NCBI RefSeq assembly: GCF_000260135.1
Contig: NZ_JH651381.1
Span: 1-40,927, forward strand
Origin: Thiothrix nivea DSM 5205
GTDB lineage: Bacteria; Pseudomonadota; Gammaproteobacteria; Thiotrichales; Thiotrichaceae
Direction: 5' to 3'
DNA length: 40,927 nt
Made by a program: the position numbers and the translations under genes. Below are positions 7,299-15,452 of the stretch, piece by piece (position 1 is the first letter of the stretch; the number at the start of each line of letters is the position of its first letter). The notes below the pieces were generated by a model. It made no database searches and had not been told where the DNA came from. It saw only the letters and a program-made list of their open reading frames with translations.

Positions 7299-7946
7299 AT
7301 GGCAAGTTATGCGTATTTGCGTGTCAGTACCGATCAGCAGGACGTGGACAACCAGCGGCATGGGATTCTGGAGTATGCCAACCAGCAGGGCATCAGCGGT
7401 TTGCAGTTCGTGGAGGACACGGTAAGCGGCAAGGTGAAGTGGCGGGAAAGGAAAATCGGTGATCTGCTGCTAAAGACCATGCAGCCAGGGGACACGGTAG
7501 TTTTCGCGGAAGTCTCGCGGATGGCGCGGAGTACCTTACAGGTGTTGGAAATGCTGGAACATGCCAGCACTTCCAACCTCAAGGTTCACATTGCCAAACA
7601 GCGGATGCATTTTGACGATTCCCTGAATGCGAAAATCACCGCTACTGTTTTGGGTTTGGCTGCCGAGATCGAGCGGGAATTCATTTCCCTACGCACCAAG
7701 GAGGCGCTGGCGAAACGCAAGGCAGACGGTAAGACGTTGGGCAGGCCGAAAGGGAAGGCGGAAACGGTCAAGTTGGACGCCCACCGGGAGGAAATCAAAC
7801 GCTACCTGAAAAAGGAGATCAGCAAACGCGCCATTGCCAAGCTGTTGGATTGTTCCAAGTCCACGCTGTACAACTGGCTGGAGAGGGAAGGGCTGAACAA
7901 GAAGAAGGCAACAGCCAAGCCCAAAGCCACGGATACCAAGCCATGA
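7299..7946 (+). CDS. Serine recombinase (resolvase/invertase family)
   Basis: 215 aa from ATG 7299, chosen because GGGGGAAA precedes it and the family N-terminus SYAYLRVSTDQQ starts there. Catalytic Ser is residue 10. FAEVSRMARSTLQVLEML and ATVLGLAAEIEREFISLRTKEAL are the conserved core; GRPKGK leads into a C-terminal helix-turn-helix (ISKRAIAKLLDCSKSTLYNWL). It may resolve plasmid multimers. The next gene overlaps by 4 bp. The 3' end of a close homologue survives at 22439-22547 in unit 2. It differs from the transposon TnpR. Confidence 0.9.
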   Translation: MASYAYLRVSTDQQDVDNQRHGILEYANQQGISGLQFVEDTVSGKVKWRERKIGDLLLKTMQPGDTVVFAEVSRMARSTLQVLEMLEHASTSNLKVHIAKQRMHFDDSLNAKITATVLGLAAEIEREFISLRTKEALAKRKADGKTLGRPKGKAETVKLDAHREEIKRYLKKEISKRAIAKLLDCSKSTLYNWLEREGLNKKKATAKPKATDTKP

Positions 7947-8197
7947 GCGAAGAGCCACCCAACTATGCAAATCTGGAATTGACGCTGAAAGGGTTGGAAA
8001 ACGAGTTGCGGGCAATCGTGGACGATCCGGCGGCCAGTTACTGGCTGAAACAGGCGGTGGCGGAATTGTGGAAGCGGGATGTAGTGGATGCCCTGCACGA
8101 CCTGGACGTATTGCGGGAGTTATTGGAAGCGAAACACCGCACGGATCTGCTGATGCTGGAACGCTGGGCTACCTGTCATGACGGTACGAAGCACTGA
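7943..8197 (+). CDS. Small unknown protein coupled to the recombinase
   Basis: 84 aa, starting at an ATG that overlaps the recombinase stop (ATGA). The sequence is mostly helical and acidic (LTLKGLENELRAIVDDPAAS, LWKRDVVDALHDLDVLRELL). I do not recognise a family. The unit 2 recombinase remnant is also followed at once by ATGAGCAAGGATTAG, a very short relic of the same start, so the two-gene order is conserved. It may modulate the recombinase. Confidence 0.7.
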   Translation: MSEEPPNYANLELTLKGLENELRAIVDDPAASYWLKQAVAELWKRDVVDALHDLDVLRELLEAKHRTDLLMLERWATCHDGTKH

Positions 8198-8244
8198 TTT
8201 TGTATGTTGTAGTATTTTGTATTTACATACTACAACATACAAAA
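8198..8244. repeat. Perfect 18-bp inverted repeat directly after the stop codon
   Basis: Arms 8198-8215 (TTTTGTATGTTGTAGTAT) and 8227-8244 are exact reverse complements around an 11-base spacer. The AT-rich stem starts with T4 and ends with A4, so it is not a classic terminator. TTGTATG and TTGTAGTATGTA strings also occur in the palindromic region upstream of kfrA (34533-34563), which makes a protein-binding site plausible. Confidence 0.7.
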
Positions 8245-8500
8245 AGGCAGTTTTGCGATGGATGAAACGGGCGGAAGCGGCTGAACGTCCGCACTCTGTT
8301 TTTGATACCGTAACAGACCGGCGGTGCTGTCGCGCTCCAGCCTGACAGCCGCGCTTCTTTTGCGGGGTAGGTGGCGGTGGAAGGGCGCTTGTAGGAAAAG
8401 GTCGGCTTCTCGGTTGACAAGCCGGGGCGTGGTTTCGGTGGCTGGCAAGCCAGCCTTACCGATACGTTGCGGTGTGTTTCACACAAGTTTTATCCGAGGT

Positions 8501-8591
8501 CAGCCAATTTTTACATAATGCAAGATCGTTATGCGCAATGCAGCAGGCCAAAGAGCATTGCGCATAAAGGGCATTATGCAAAAGTTGGCTG
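8501..8591. repeat. Long imperfect hairpin in the non-coding tract
   Basis: Outer stem CAGCCAA (8501-8507) pairs with TTGGCTG (8585-8591), continues with an A/T block, then CATAATGC (8514-8521) with GCATTATG (8571-8578). After an asymmetric 7/3 internal loop an exact 13-bp stem follows: TTATGCGCAATGC (8529-8541) with 8555-8567. The terminal loop is 13 bases. The shape recalls integron attC sites, but the core boxes do not match the GTTRRRY consensus. Confidence 0.65.
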
Positions 8592-8690
8592 GCAGTGCCT
8601 TTGTTACGCCGCAAGCGGCTTAAACAAATACGTTGATGAGCCTGCGGCGCGTTATCCCCCGGCCCACTTCGTTGAGCGGGGTTCTGTGAT

Positions 8691-8713
8691 GTCGCTACGC
8701 GGTTTGTTTGTGC
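8691..8713 (+). repeat. 23-bp direct repeat, copy 1 (copy 2 at 9042-9064)
   Basis: The 23 bases starting GTCGCTACGCGG are repeated exactly 351 bp downstream at 9042-9064, and different sequence follows each copy. Both are in the non-coding tract. Confidence 0.7.
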
Positions 8714-9041
8714 CGCGTTGCGGCAAGAGTGCCACAGCTAAAGCTCAGACACACAAGAGCGCGAGCGGCAAGCCGCCTGCGCAAGACACACTCAGGCGTA
8801 GTCTGTGATTGCTCCAGTCTGTCGCCGCTTACGCTCAAGCCCCTACGCTCACCTACGCCATGCCCATTCGCCGCTATTGCTACCGCGTTTAATGTCCGGC
8901 TGCGCCGCACACGCGGCAGCGCGGCCAATGGTCACGGCTACGGTGGCTTCGGGTCTTGGCTTCAGCGTCGCCAGCCTTCCACAATGTCGGCGGGGTTGCA
9001 GTGGTGGTTTCGTTCAAGTGCGGTGCGCCGCCTCCCTCAAG

Positions 9042-9064
9042 GTCGCTACGCGGTTTGTTTGTGC
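9042..9064 (+). repeat. 23-bp direct repeat, copy 2
   Basis: Exact copy of 8691-8713 (contains CGCTACGCGGTTTGTTTGTG). Confidence 0.7.
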
Positions 9065-9494
9065 GCCGCTCAACTGCGTTCGAGCGGACGCGGAGAAAAC
9101 CCGCACCAAATGACTGTAACACTGCCCAAACCCCAGCAGGAAGCCAAAAGGTTGGAAGAGAAGAGGTCTTGCAAGTGTTTCTGCCGCCTGTTTTTTAAGC
9201 AGTTGCGTAGGTGGGGAAATGGTGGCGGTGTCGGTAAAAGCCCGCAGCGGCAGAAACACCCGCACCAGTGTATTTTTAGGCGTGCCGTGCAACTACCGCC
9301 CAACTGAAACACGTTTCAGATGGTCGATAGTTGACGGGGAAAGAGCATCAGTTATCCATAAATTGCTCAGAAAATCAGTACCTTATGTCGGGCTAAAACT
9401 GACTAAGCCTATGATTTTTAATATAATTTAGGTCTATAGTGTACAGAAAACCGCTGGCATTCAGAGGGTTAGTTACACTGTGAGGCTACCCCCC

Positions 9495-9503
9495 ATGCGG
9501 CTT
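9495..9503 (+). pseudogene. First three codons of an HsdS-like gene cut by the IS
   Basis: ATGCGGCTT (M-R-L) stops at the IS. When spliced to 32655 onward it reads MRLKDVALIRSGFVEADFW and stays in frame to 32930. A GAGG site lies 9 bp before the ATG. The rest of the gene is on the far side of the second IS copy (32654-32930), which is one half of the evidence for cointegration. Confidence 0.6.
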
Positions 9504-10823
9504 AGGTGATTTACCTCAAAGACATTACCCAAAAACAGGGCGAATCAGAATGTCCCATTTTGGTAAAGCAGCATTTCTTTCCAGCCTCGCCTCAACAGCC
9601 TCCATAGCTTTTTTTGCTGAGGGTCACACCCTTCTCATAAACCTTGCGACTGAATTCGACCATGGGGTTGATGCCTTTCCAGGTCATGGTTTTTGCCCAT
9701 TCCAGCAGGGTTTCGGCATCCTTGAGCTGGGTGCCGTTCCAGTGTTGTTCCAGAATCCCCCAGCAGCGTTCAATCGGGTTGTACTTGCTGTGGTAAGGCG
9801 GGTAGTACAGCAGGTGGACTGTCTTACCGGTATGGTTGGCGAATTCCACCATGCGCTTGAGGAATTGCGTCCTGATCCCGCTGCTTTCCGGGCCATTGTC
9901 CGCTTTGATCTGGATGCACTGGCAGGCGTCCTTGTCAGCAGAAGGCATCTGTTCCCATACCCGGCACAGGGAATCCACGATGAAGTCACTGGTTTTGCTG
10001 GAACTGCCGAAGGTCAGGTAAACCTGCCCACTGTCCTCATCCAGTACGCCAAAAGGGATGTATTTCTCTTTGCAGCCCATCTCATGGTCAGCGGCTTTAT
10101 TGTCACCCCGTGTTTTCCCGCCCCGTGAGTAGTCACCGATGTTGACGGTCGCCTTGCAGTCCATGCTCAGGCGTTTGACCGCCCCATCGGCAAACTGCCC
10201 ATCGTTGGCCTGGATATTGGCGAAGATGGCGTCGGTTTCTGGAATTTTTTTTGCGGCTTGGCTTTCTCCACCTTGCGCAGGCGGTAGCCATTCCGGTTGA
10301 GTATCCGCGCCATGGTGCTGGGGGCGGGCACTTGTCCACCGCTGAAACCCATGGCCTGTAACTGCCGGATGGCTTCCGCCGCCGTCAGGCGGGTGTAGGC
10401 GATGCTGCTGCGGAATGTCGGGTCTTGCTGGCTATGTGCTTCCGCCAGCGCCAGCAAGGCGGCTGCCGCTTCCGGCTGGGTTTCCTCCCAGCGCTTCTGG
10501 CCACAATACGCCGCCTGCGCACCCACGCAAACCATGCCGCTGCGCTGTTCCTCCAAACCCAACTGCACCCCCTCCCGACCCCAGCCAAAACACCTTTCAG
10601 TCTGGCGGGCGTTGCCTGCACAATATTTCCGGCTCATGTCCGCCTGGAACGCACGGCGGGTGCTGCCAGACATTTTCGAGGCCGCCAGTTTCAGGTCGGC
10701 TATCTGGGATTCACTCAGGATCGGGTTAGCTGTTTGGGGTTCGGGGGGCATGGGGGATAGGGACTCCGCTTGTCGATAAGACAAGTGTAGCCATTGCGGG
10801 GGAATCTTTCAGGGAAATCCCCT
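9504..10823 (-). mobile_element. ISAzo13-family insertion sequence, copy A (1320 bp)
   Basis: Ends are imperfect inverted repeats: AGGTGATTTACCTCAAAGA at 9504 and AGGGGATTTCCCTGAAAGA reading in from 10823 (16 of 19 match). It encodes one transposase on the minus strand. The sequence is near-identical to copy B (31336-32653), and the two are direct repeats. The left flank is the start of an HsdS-like gene; the right flank is the 3' part of tnpR. CA at 10824-10825 duplicates the CA at 31334-31335, so the tnpR insertion made a 2-bp target duplication whose halves now lie at different IS copies. Confidence 0.88.
9525..10751 (-). pseudogene. ISAzo13-family transposase, frameshifted (copy A)
   Basis: The N-terminal half (SESQIADLKLAASKMSGSTR, FGWGREGVQLGLEEQRSGM, AYTRLTAAEAIRQL, NRNGYRLRKVEKAKPQKK) and the catalytic half (DCKATVNIGDYSRGG, IQIKADNGPESSGIRTQFLK, LLYYPPYHSKYNPIERCWG) are typical of this DDE family. 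The frame breaks at an A8 run (T8 at 10244-10251) between the halves and again near the 3' end at a T7 run (9609-9615), which removes the normal WDILIRP ending. Copy B has T7 and T6 at the same places. The A8 run could be a programmed slip, but none of the run lengths seen gives one continuous frame through it. Confidence 0.85.
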
Positions 10824-11384
10824 CAAAACCCCGCCCTCCAAATGGATGCCCTCAAGGCGGCGGGATGCGAAAAGATTTTTACGGAAAAAGCCTCTGGCTC
10901 GCATCGTGACAGGCCGCAATTAATGGCAGCACTCGATTACCTGCGTGCCGGGGATACGCTGGTGGTCTGGAAATTGTCGCGGCTGGCGCGTTCACTGACG
11001 CAAGTCATCAAGACAGCAGCGGAAATCCATGAGCGTGGGATTGCCCTCAAGGTGCTGACCCAGAACATCGACACCAGTACCTCCGAAGGGCGGCTGTTTT
11101 TCCATATGACCGCCGCTTTTGACGAATTCCAGCGGGAACTGATTGTCGAAAACACCCGCGCCGGGTTAGCAGCGGCCAATAAACGTGGGCGTCGTGGCGG
11201 CAGGCCAAAAGCGATGGATGCGCAGGCTATCAAGCAAGCAGAAGCCTTGCTCAAGGATACGAAAAACTACCCCTTCATTGGTGATGTGATTGACCAGCTC
11301 GGGATCGGCAGGACGGCTTTTTACCGTTATTTCCCGACAGACCGGATCAAGGAACTCAGGAATGAGCATTCAGCAGAAACCTAA
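10824..11384 (+). pseudogene. tnpR: tnpR resolvase, 3' part cut off by the IS
   Basis: Identical by eye to the intact TnpR at 16219-16815 from residue 13 (QNPALQMDALKAAG) to the end (LRNEHSAET). It lacks the catalytic serine segment, which is now at 31298-31335 beyond the second IS copy. It belongs to the outer end of the right-hand Tn3 copy. It carries resolvase signatures (WKLSRLARSLTQVI, FFHMTAAFDEFQREL) and the C-terminal helix-turn-helix. Confidence 0.92.
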
Positions 11385-11392
11385 CTGAAGCT

Positions 11393-11433
11393 AAATCCTG
11401 TGGTGGGTTTGATACCTTTATGCAGATTGACCC
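11393..11433 (-). repeat. Outer terminal inverted repeat of the right-hand Tn3-family copy
   Basis: Reverse complement of the Tn end at 16170-16210. Reading inward it begins GGGTCAATCTGCATAAAGGT. It lies just beyond the tnpR fragment, where the backbone TolC-like gene resumes. Confidence 0.85.
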
Positions 11434-11942
11434 TACTCGCCTGCTACCCGGAAAAGAGCAAATTCGACATTGACGTGGATCTGCGTGCCGCGATCCGCTC
11501 CAGTGACGTACTCGACCTGCAAGACACCACCACCGGCCTGGGAAAATCCTACGTCGGCATCGTCGCCAGTATGCCGCTTTACTCCGGCAAGGAACTGGAA
11601 AGGGAGAAAGACCGCGAATACAGCCGCAGGAAGGACACTGCAAAGGCCGTAGCGGGCTTTATCGCCTCCATCGCAGGGCGGAACCACACTATCAGAGAAC
11701 TCGCCTTATATCGAAGCCTGGAAGCCCGTAGCGCCGCACGGGTAAAAGAAGTCGTCACCGAAGCCAATGAACAGGTCGGCTACCTGGAAAAAGTCGCCAG
11801 CTCGCAAGAAAAACTCATCGAGGAGGAAGCCAAGATCATGGAAAGCCGTTTGCTGCTCTCCGGCATGTGTGACCCCAAGAACGCCAAACAGATTGGTGGT
11901 TGGCTCAAGAAAATCTCGGCAGTGCCGGAGGTGGACGAATGA
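11434..11942 (+). pseudogene. 5'-truncated TolC-like exported protein gene (unit 2)
   Basis: Begins inside the coding region at the transposon boundary and reads LACYPEKSKFDIDVDLRAAI to the end (ISAVPEVDE), closely matching residues 140-307 of the unit 1 protein (5439-6362). The signal peptide and the upstream ATPase gene are missing. It overlaps the DUF457 start by ATGA as in unit 1. Without the leader it cannot be exported. Confidence 0.85.
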
Positions 11943-12470
11943 AGTGGGTCAACCATCTGGTGATTGCCGGTGCCACTATGGCACTGGTAACCCCTCCCCT
12001 CGTGCCCGGTTGCCTTGCTCGGCTCCACTGCCCCGGACTGGCTGGAATGGGTGCTGGAAAAGCTGGGAGGCCGCAAGGTCAAGCATCGCGGCGTTACCCA
12101 TGTGGTGCTGTACTGGATTGCTGGCCTTGCCTTTGCCCTCGCTATCTGGGACTTCCACGGCATCCTGGCCGCATTTGCTTACGGCGGGCTTACCCATGTC
12201 CTGGCCGATTCTTTCACGGTTTCCGGCGTACCCCTGACCCCCAATGCTGATCGCCGTTTTCACCTGTTCGGTGGCAGGCTGCGCACCGGCGGCAATGGCG
12301 AATACGGCATTGCCTGGGGTCTGGCGGGTGTGTGCTTCGTGCTGGCGCTACTATTCAAGTCGCATGGTGGTTCTCGCTGGTATCCGTTCTTCTACGACTG
12401 GAACGGCCTGTATCAGTCCGGCGTGATGGAAGCCAAGGAATGGAAGGACAACCGGTTCAAGTTCTTCTGA
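11939..12470 (+). pseudogene. DUF457/YdjM-family gene with one-base frameshift (unit 2)
   Basis: Starts MKWVNHLVIAGATMALVTPP like the unit 1 homologue, then shifts frame at 12005-12007, where CCC replaces CC. The remainder is intact from LGSTAPDWLEWVLEK to the end (WKDNRFKFF) in the frame from 12015. It is either a decayed copy or a homopolymer error. It lies directly before the rep2 origin, as in unit 1. Confidence 0.8.
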
Positions 12471-12485
12471 CCCGCTTTTTGTAGG

Positions 12486-12508
12486 TTCACGAGGTTTTTG
12501 TAATAGTT
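12486..12508 (-). repeat. Inverted rep2 iteron
   Basis: Carries GAGGTTTTTGTAATAGTT, the reverse complement of the rep2 iteron, placed right after the DUF457 stop. Confidence 0.75.
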
Positions 12509-12700
12509 GATTCGTATTGCAGAGGAAGCTTTTCTTGATAGGTTGTAAAAAAATTACACACACAAAGGGATCTGATCTTTCCTTGGAAGAGATTTCTTCT
12601 CAGACGGTTATCCACAATCCCCCCTTTGTGTTTTTTATATTTACAATATTTAATATTTAAGGAGCTTTTTTCCTTTTTAAAATCATATGGTTGCAACTCT

Positions 12701-12774
12701 AACTATTACAAAAACCTCGTGAACTATTACAAAAACCTCGTGAACTATTACAAAAACCTCGTGAACTATTACAA
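12701..12774 (+). repeat. Rep2 iterons: three full 21-bp direct repeats and one half copy
   Basis: AACTATTACAAAAACCTCGT plus G starts at 12701, 12722 and 12743; an 11-base partial copy starts at 12764. Compared on the same strand, the rep1 iteron is AACTACGACAAAAACCTTGT plus G, so the two families differ at three positions. Confidence 0.92.
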
Positions 12775-12815
12775 ATCAATTGATGTGTAATGGTTGTTGA
12801 GCTAGAGTTACTCCT

Positions 12816-13949
12816 ATGAAATACCCTTCTCCAATCGTCACGCCGCTACAGGTTATCCGCAAGAGCAATGAACTCATTGAGGCACGTTACCGCCTGAGCA
12901 TTTGGGAACAACGCCTGGTGCTGACCCTTCTGATGCAAATTTCTCCGAAAGACGAGGATTTTAAGCGTTATAAGGTGAACATCACTGACCTTGCGGCCTT
13001 GTGGCAGTTTGATGGTAGTTACGCGACCGCTATTTATGAGGAAGTCCAGAACGCGGCTGACTCGTTGGTGGGTAGGACAGTCCAACTCAGTGATGACCCA
13101 AGCATCAGCGAAACGGTTTCGTGGTTATCTTACGTCAAATACAAAAAGGGTTCCGGCGAGGTTGAAATGGAGTTCCATAGCTCCCTGAAACCTTACCTGT
13201 TGCAACTCCAGAAACATTTCACTCAGTACCAGCTTGGGCATGTGGTGAATTTCAGGAACCAGTACAGTATCCGTATTTACGAATTGCTGAAAATGGAAGT
13301 TTTCAAGCACCCTGCTGGTGGTTTTACCAAGGATTTTAAATACGAGGAATTGCGGGTTTTACTTGGGGTGGAAGATAACGAATATACCCTGTTCGGCAAT
13401 TTCAAAATGCGGGTTATTACCCCTGCCGTTGAGGAAATCAGCACCCATACCGACCTAGATATTGAGGAAGTCCGCTACGGTAAAACCGGGCGCAAGATCA
13501 CGGATATAAGCTTTGTTATCAAAGTCCGCCCGACAGATGAAGTGATGACTCTCCAGTTGGAAATGGAGGAACCTCCCGCCAAGCAGACCCTACATCCTAT
13601 TATTGAAAAGTTGGTAGAGCTGGGTTTTGCCCACGAAATAGCCAAACGCTACAAGAGCAAATACGGGGTCAGACGGATTGAGCGCAACATTGCCTATACA
13701 CTTGCCAAACAAGAGGAAGGCGCGGTGAAGGACATTCCCCCCTACCTCAACAAAGCAATCAGTGAGGACATGGGACAATCTTGGGAAACCAACAAAAATA
13801 AACAGGCAAAACAGCAAGAGGAACAGCAGCAGAAAGCCGCAAAACGTGAGGCTCAGGCAGACATAGCCCACCTGAAACGAATGGCTGAAATGTCAGGTGT
13901 ACCACTTGAACAGTTGCTGCCTAAACAGCCTGTAAAGAAAGCGTCATGA
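12816..13949 (+). CDS. rep: Rep_3-superfamily plasmid replication initiator (rep2)
   Basis: 377 aa. It is homologous to Rep1 throughout: RKSNELIEARYRLSIWEQRL at the N-terminus, YSIRIYELLKMEVF in the second winged helix, and a coiled-coil tail (KQAKQQEEQQQKAAKREAQA). The clearest divergence is in the second domain (KYEELRVLLGVEDNEYTLFG versus the Rep1 counterpart), which may match the altered iterons. The start lies 42 bp after the last iteron; the ribosome site is weak. Two such related initiators can coexist only if their iteron recognition has separated. Confidence 0.93.
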   Translation: MKYPSPIVTPLQVIRKSNELIEARYRLSIWEQRLVLTLLMQISPKDEDFKRYKVNITDLAALWQFDGSYATAIYEEVQNAADSLVGRTVQLSDDPSISETVSWLSYVKYKKGSGEVEMEFHSSLKPYLLQLQKHFTQYQLGHVVNFRNQYSIRIYELLKMEVFKHPAGGFTKDFKYEELRVLLGVEDNEYTLFGNFKMRVITPAVEEISTHTDLDIEEVRYGKTGRKITDISFVIKVRPTDEVMTLQLEMEEPPAKQTLHPIIEKLVELGFAHEIAKRYKSKYGVRRIERNIAYTLAKQEEGAVKDIPPYLNKAISEDMGQSWETNKNKQAKQQEEQQQKAAKREAQADIAHLKRMAEMSGVPLEQLLPKQPVKKAS

Positions 13950-13984
13950 ATTAGTGACGCCATGAATGCATAGCGTCATTACGC

Positions 13985-14272
13985 CTACGGAGAAATGCCT
14001 TTTAGCCCTTTCTCCTCAAACAGCCTGGAAAGACCGTCTACCGCCAGTTTCTGGATGCTGACCCCTTCTGATAAGGCGAGCTGGTGAACCCGTTGCCAGT
14101 CGTCACGAGATAGCCGCACGGTCAGCGCCACTATATCACCCTTCCCTCGTTGCCGGGGTTTGGTTTCCGTTGTGTCGGCAGTTGGTGCACTGCTGGCCGC
14201 TTCGTTGTTGTCTGGTTGCGCCTGTTTGCCCTGTTTGGTGAAGGCCGCCAATCCGGTTGGTTTCTTTGTCAT
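13985..14272 (-). CDS. Small DNA-binding partner of ParA2
   Basis: 95 aa from the ATG at 14272, which overlaps the parA2 stop (ATGA) and is preferred over 14299. The N-terminus is basic and disordered; residues about 50-95 resemble a ribbon-helix-helix domain (KGDIVALTVRLSRDDWQRVH, GVSIQKLAVDGLSRLFEEKG). This is the expected centromere-binding partner in a short partition operon. It converges on rep2. Confidence 0.78.
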   Translation of the reverse strand: MTKKPTGLAAFTKQGKQAQPDNNEAASSAPTADTTETKPRQRGKGDIVALTVRLSRDDWQRVHQLALSEGVSIQKLAVDGLSRLFEEKGLKGISP

Positions 14273-14901
14273 GCCATTTGCCCTTTTAACCATTCCCACA
14301 AGGCGCGGATCTCTTCGGCTGCCTTGCCGTCACTTTCAAATTCCGTTACTGCCCTGCCGGATGCTACGGCACGGGCAAACGCCCGCCGTTCCGTGATGTC
14401 TACCGGAGCTATCGGCAGGCCGTATCCTGCCAGCACTTCCCGCGTTTCGGCAATCTCCGGCGACCGGAACGGACAGGCAGATAACACAAACACCGTTTTT
14501 GTCCCGGCTGCCCGCGCAATTTCCACCGCGTTACCAGCGGCGGCAATGTCGAAGGCTGAAGGCCGTACCGGGATCGCTATCAGGTCGGCGATCTGTGCGA
14601 TTCTGGACGCTTCCGGCGTGGCGTGTGGAGCGGTGTCCACCACGGCCAGGCTCATGCGTTCCTGTCTGGCTGCCTCCAGCACCTTGTCAATTTCGGCGGC
14701 GCTGATGCTGGCCACCGGCGGGCTGTCGCTTTCGCGGGCGCTTGCCCAGGTCATGGCGCTTTGTTGGGGATCGGTGTCGATGACCACAACCCGCTCACCG
14801 TTTTCTTGCGCGGTAACGGCAGTATGCACGGAAAGCGTGGTTTTGCCGCTTCCCCCTTTCTGGCTGAGGAACACAAGTGATTTCACGGGGCTTTGCTTCA
14901 T
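14269..14901 (-). CDS. parA: ParA-family partition ATPase (unit 2)
   Basis: 210 aa with Walker A QKGGSGKTT (residues 14-22), VVVIDTDPQQSAMTW (A-prime) and LAVVDTAPHATPEA (Walker B region). Short type without a helix-turn-helix. It pairs with the gene at 13985-14272. It is much diverged from ParA1 (1420-2067), so the two partition systems should not cross-react. Confidence 0.92.
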   Translation of the reverse strand: MKQSPVKSLVFLSQKGGSGKTTLSVHTAVTAQENGERVVVIDTDPQQSAMTWASARESDSPPVASISAAEIDKVLEAARQERMSLAVVDTAPHATPEASRIAQIADLIAIPVRPSAFDIAAAGNAVEIARAAGTKTVFVLSACPFRSPEIAETREVLAGYGLPIAPVDITERRAFARAVASGRAVTEFESDGKAAEEIRALWEWLKGQMA

Positions 14902-15044
14902 GGCGTCACGAAGTTATGACGTAAGCCATTATAGCTCAATGGCTTAGCCTTGCCACACCGTACCTGTACCGTGATTTCATGGCGTTATGGCTTTACGAAG
15001 TCATGACTTCATACCATAATTACGTCATGACGTAAGAAACGCCT
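14902..15044. promoter_or_regulatory. par2 control region with palindromes
   Basis: Holds a perfect 16-bp palindrome TTACGTCATGACGTAA (15020-15035), a similar half near 14916-14925 (TTATGACGTAA), TACGAAGTCATGACTTCATA near 14995-15014 and the motif shared with par1 at 14955-14969. Related GCGTCA strings also lie after rep2 (about 13940-13983). These are probable operator or centromere repeats for the parA2 partner, which lies between the two clusters. The region also serves the divergent small gene. Confidence 0.55.
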
Positions 15045-15072
15045 TGCCCCACGGATTCGGCCCCGTGAGGCA
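15045..15072. promoter_or_regulatory. Conserved hairpin upstream of the small acidic gene (unit 2)
   Basis: Arms TGCCCCACGG / CCGTGAGGCA with loop ATTCGGCC. The right arm plus downstream bases (15063-15081) match the reverse complement of the hairpin at 3329-3356, but the loop is inverted relative to that flank. It lies 36 bp before the start codon. Confidence 0.55.
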
Positions 15073-15107
15073 GGACTTCACCTTTCAACCTTCGTGGAGA
15101 TTGAAAC

Positions 15108-15398
15108 ATGCAAAGTAATGATACCCCCTTCCCCTCTGCCGGTGACAACTTCCGTAGCGTCGCCCATGTGCAGACTGATTTTGAACTTGCTTTGGTTGTC
15201 CTGGAGCTGGGCTTTCCGGTGCTGGATGATGACTGTACCTATGAGGAATTAGCCGAGGATTACGCGGTGGCGATGGCGGAGTTTCAGCGCCAGTTGGACG
15301 CCGGGGAAAAGTGTACCGATACAGTTCCACACAATGATGGTACAACAGGCATAAACCAAGCCGGGGAGGGCAGTGCTATACTACCCGCAGCAAAGTAA
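15108..15398 (+). CDS. Small acidic plasmid protein (relative of the 3080-3295 protein)
   Basis: 96 aa with GGAG 8 bp before the ATG. FPSAGDNF near residue 8 and the acidic helical stretch (YEELAEDYAVAMAEFQRQLD) recall the unit 1 protein. The tail beyond residue 75 is not shared. It is divergent from parA2 and shares its control region. Function unknown. Confidence 0.65.
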   Translation: MQSNDTPFPSAGDNFRSVAHVQTDFELALVVLELGFPVLDDDCTYEELAEDYAVAMAEFQRQLDAGEKCTDTVPHNDGTTGINQAGEGSAILPAAK

Positions 15399-15427
15399 GC
15401 AAGCTGTACCGGATAGGGCAGCAAATC

Positions 15428-15452
15428 CAATGGCCGCCACTCGCGGCCATTG
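15428..15452 (+). terminator. Hairpin terminator after the small acidic gene
   Basis: CAATGGCCGC (15428-15437) pairs exactly with GCGGCCATTG (15443-15452), followed by TTGTTTGT. Confidence 0.6.

Larger units (their letters stand above)
8245..9494. other. 1.25-kb non-coding, hairpin-rich tract
   Basis: No reading frame here looks like protein: the open frames are Arg/Ser/Cys-rich, overlap each other on both strands and lack ribosome sites. The tract contains a long three-block hairpin (8501-8591), several GC-rich short hairpins (GCCGCAAGCGGC near 8611, GCCGCGTTGCGGC near 8712) and a 23-bp direct repeat (8691-8713 and 9042-9064). It could be an origin of transfer, a structured RNA, or decayed DNA. 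I cannot decide between these. Confidence 0.5.
12471..12815. other. Origin of replication of unit 2
   Basis: 345 bp with one inverted iteron (12486-12508), a central AT-rich tract (about 12535-12690, with TTTATATTTACAATATTTAA) and direct iterons (12701-12774) before rep2. This is a mirror image of the plan at 4532-4911. Confidence 0.85.

Noticed and set aside
8501-8591. attC-like integron recombination site
   Set aside because: The folded shape fits, but GTTGGCT does not match GTTRRRY and no integron integrase or cassette array is present.
8708-9307. 199-aa ORF in the non-coding tract
   Set aside because: Arg/Ser/Cys-rich with overlapping open frames on both strands and no motif.
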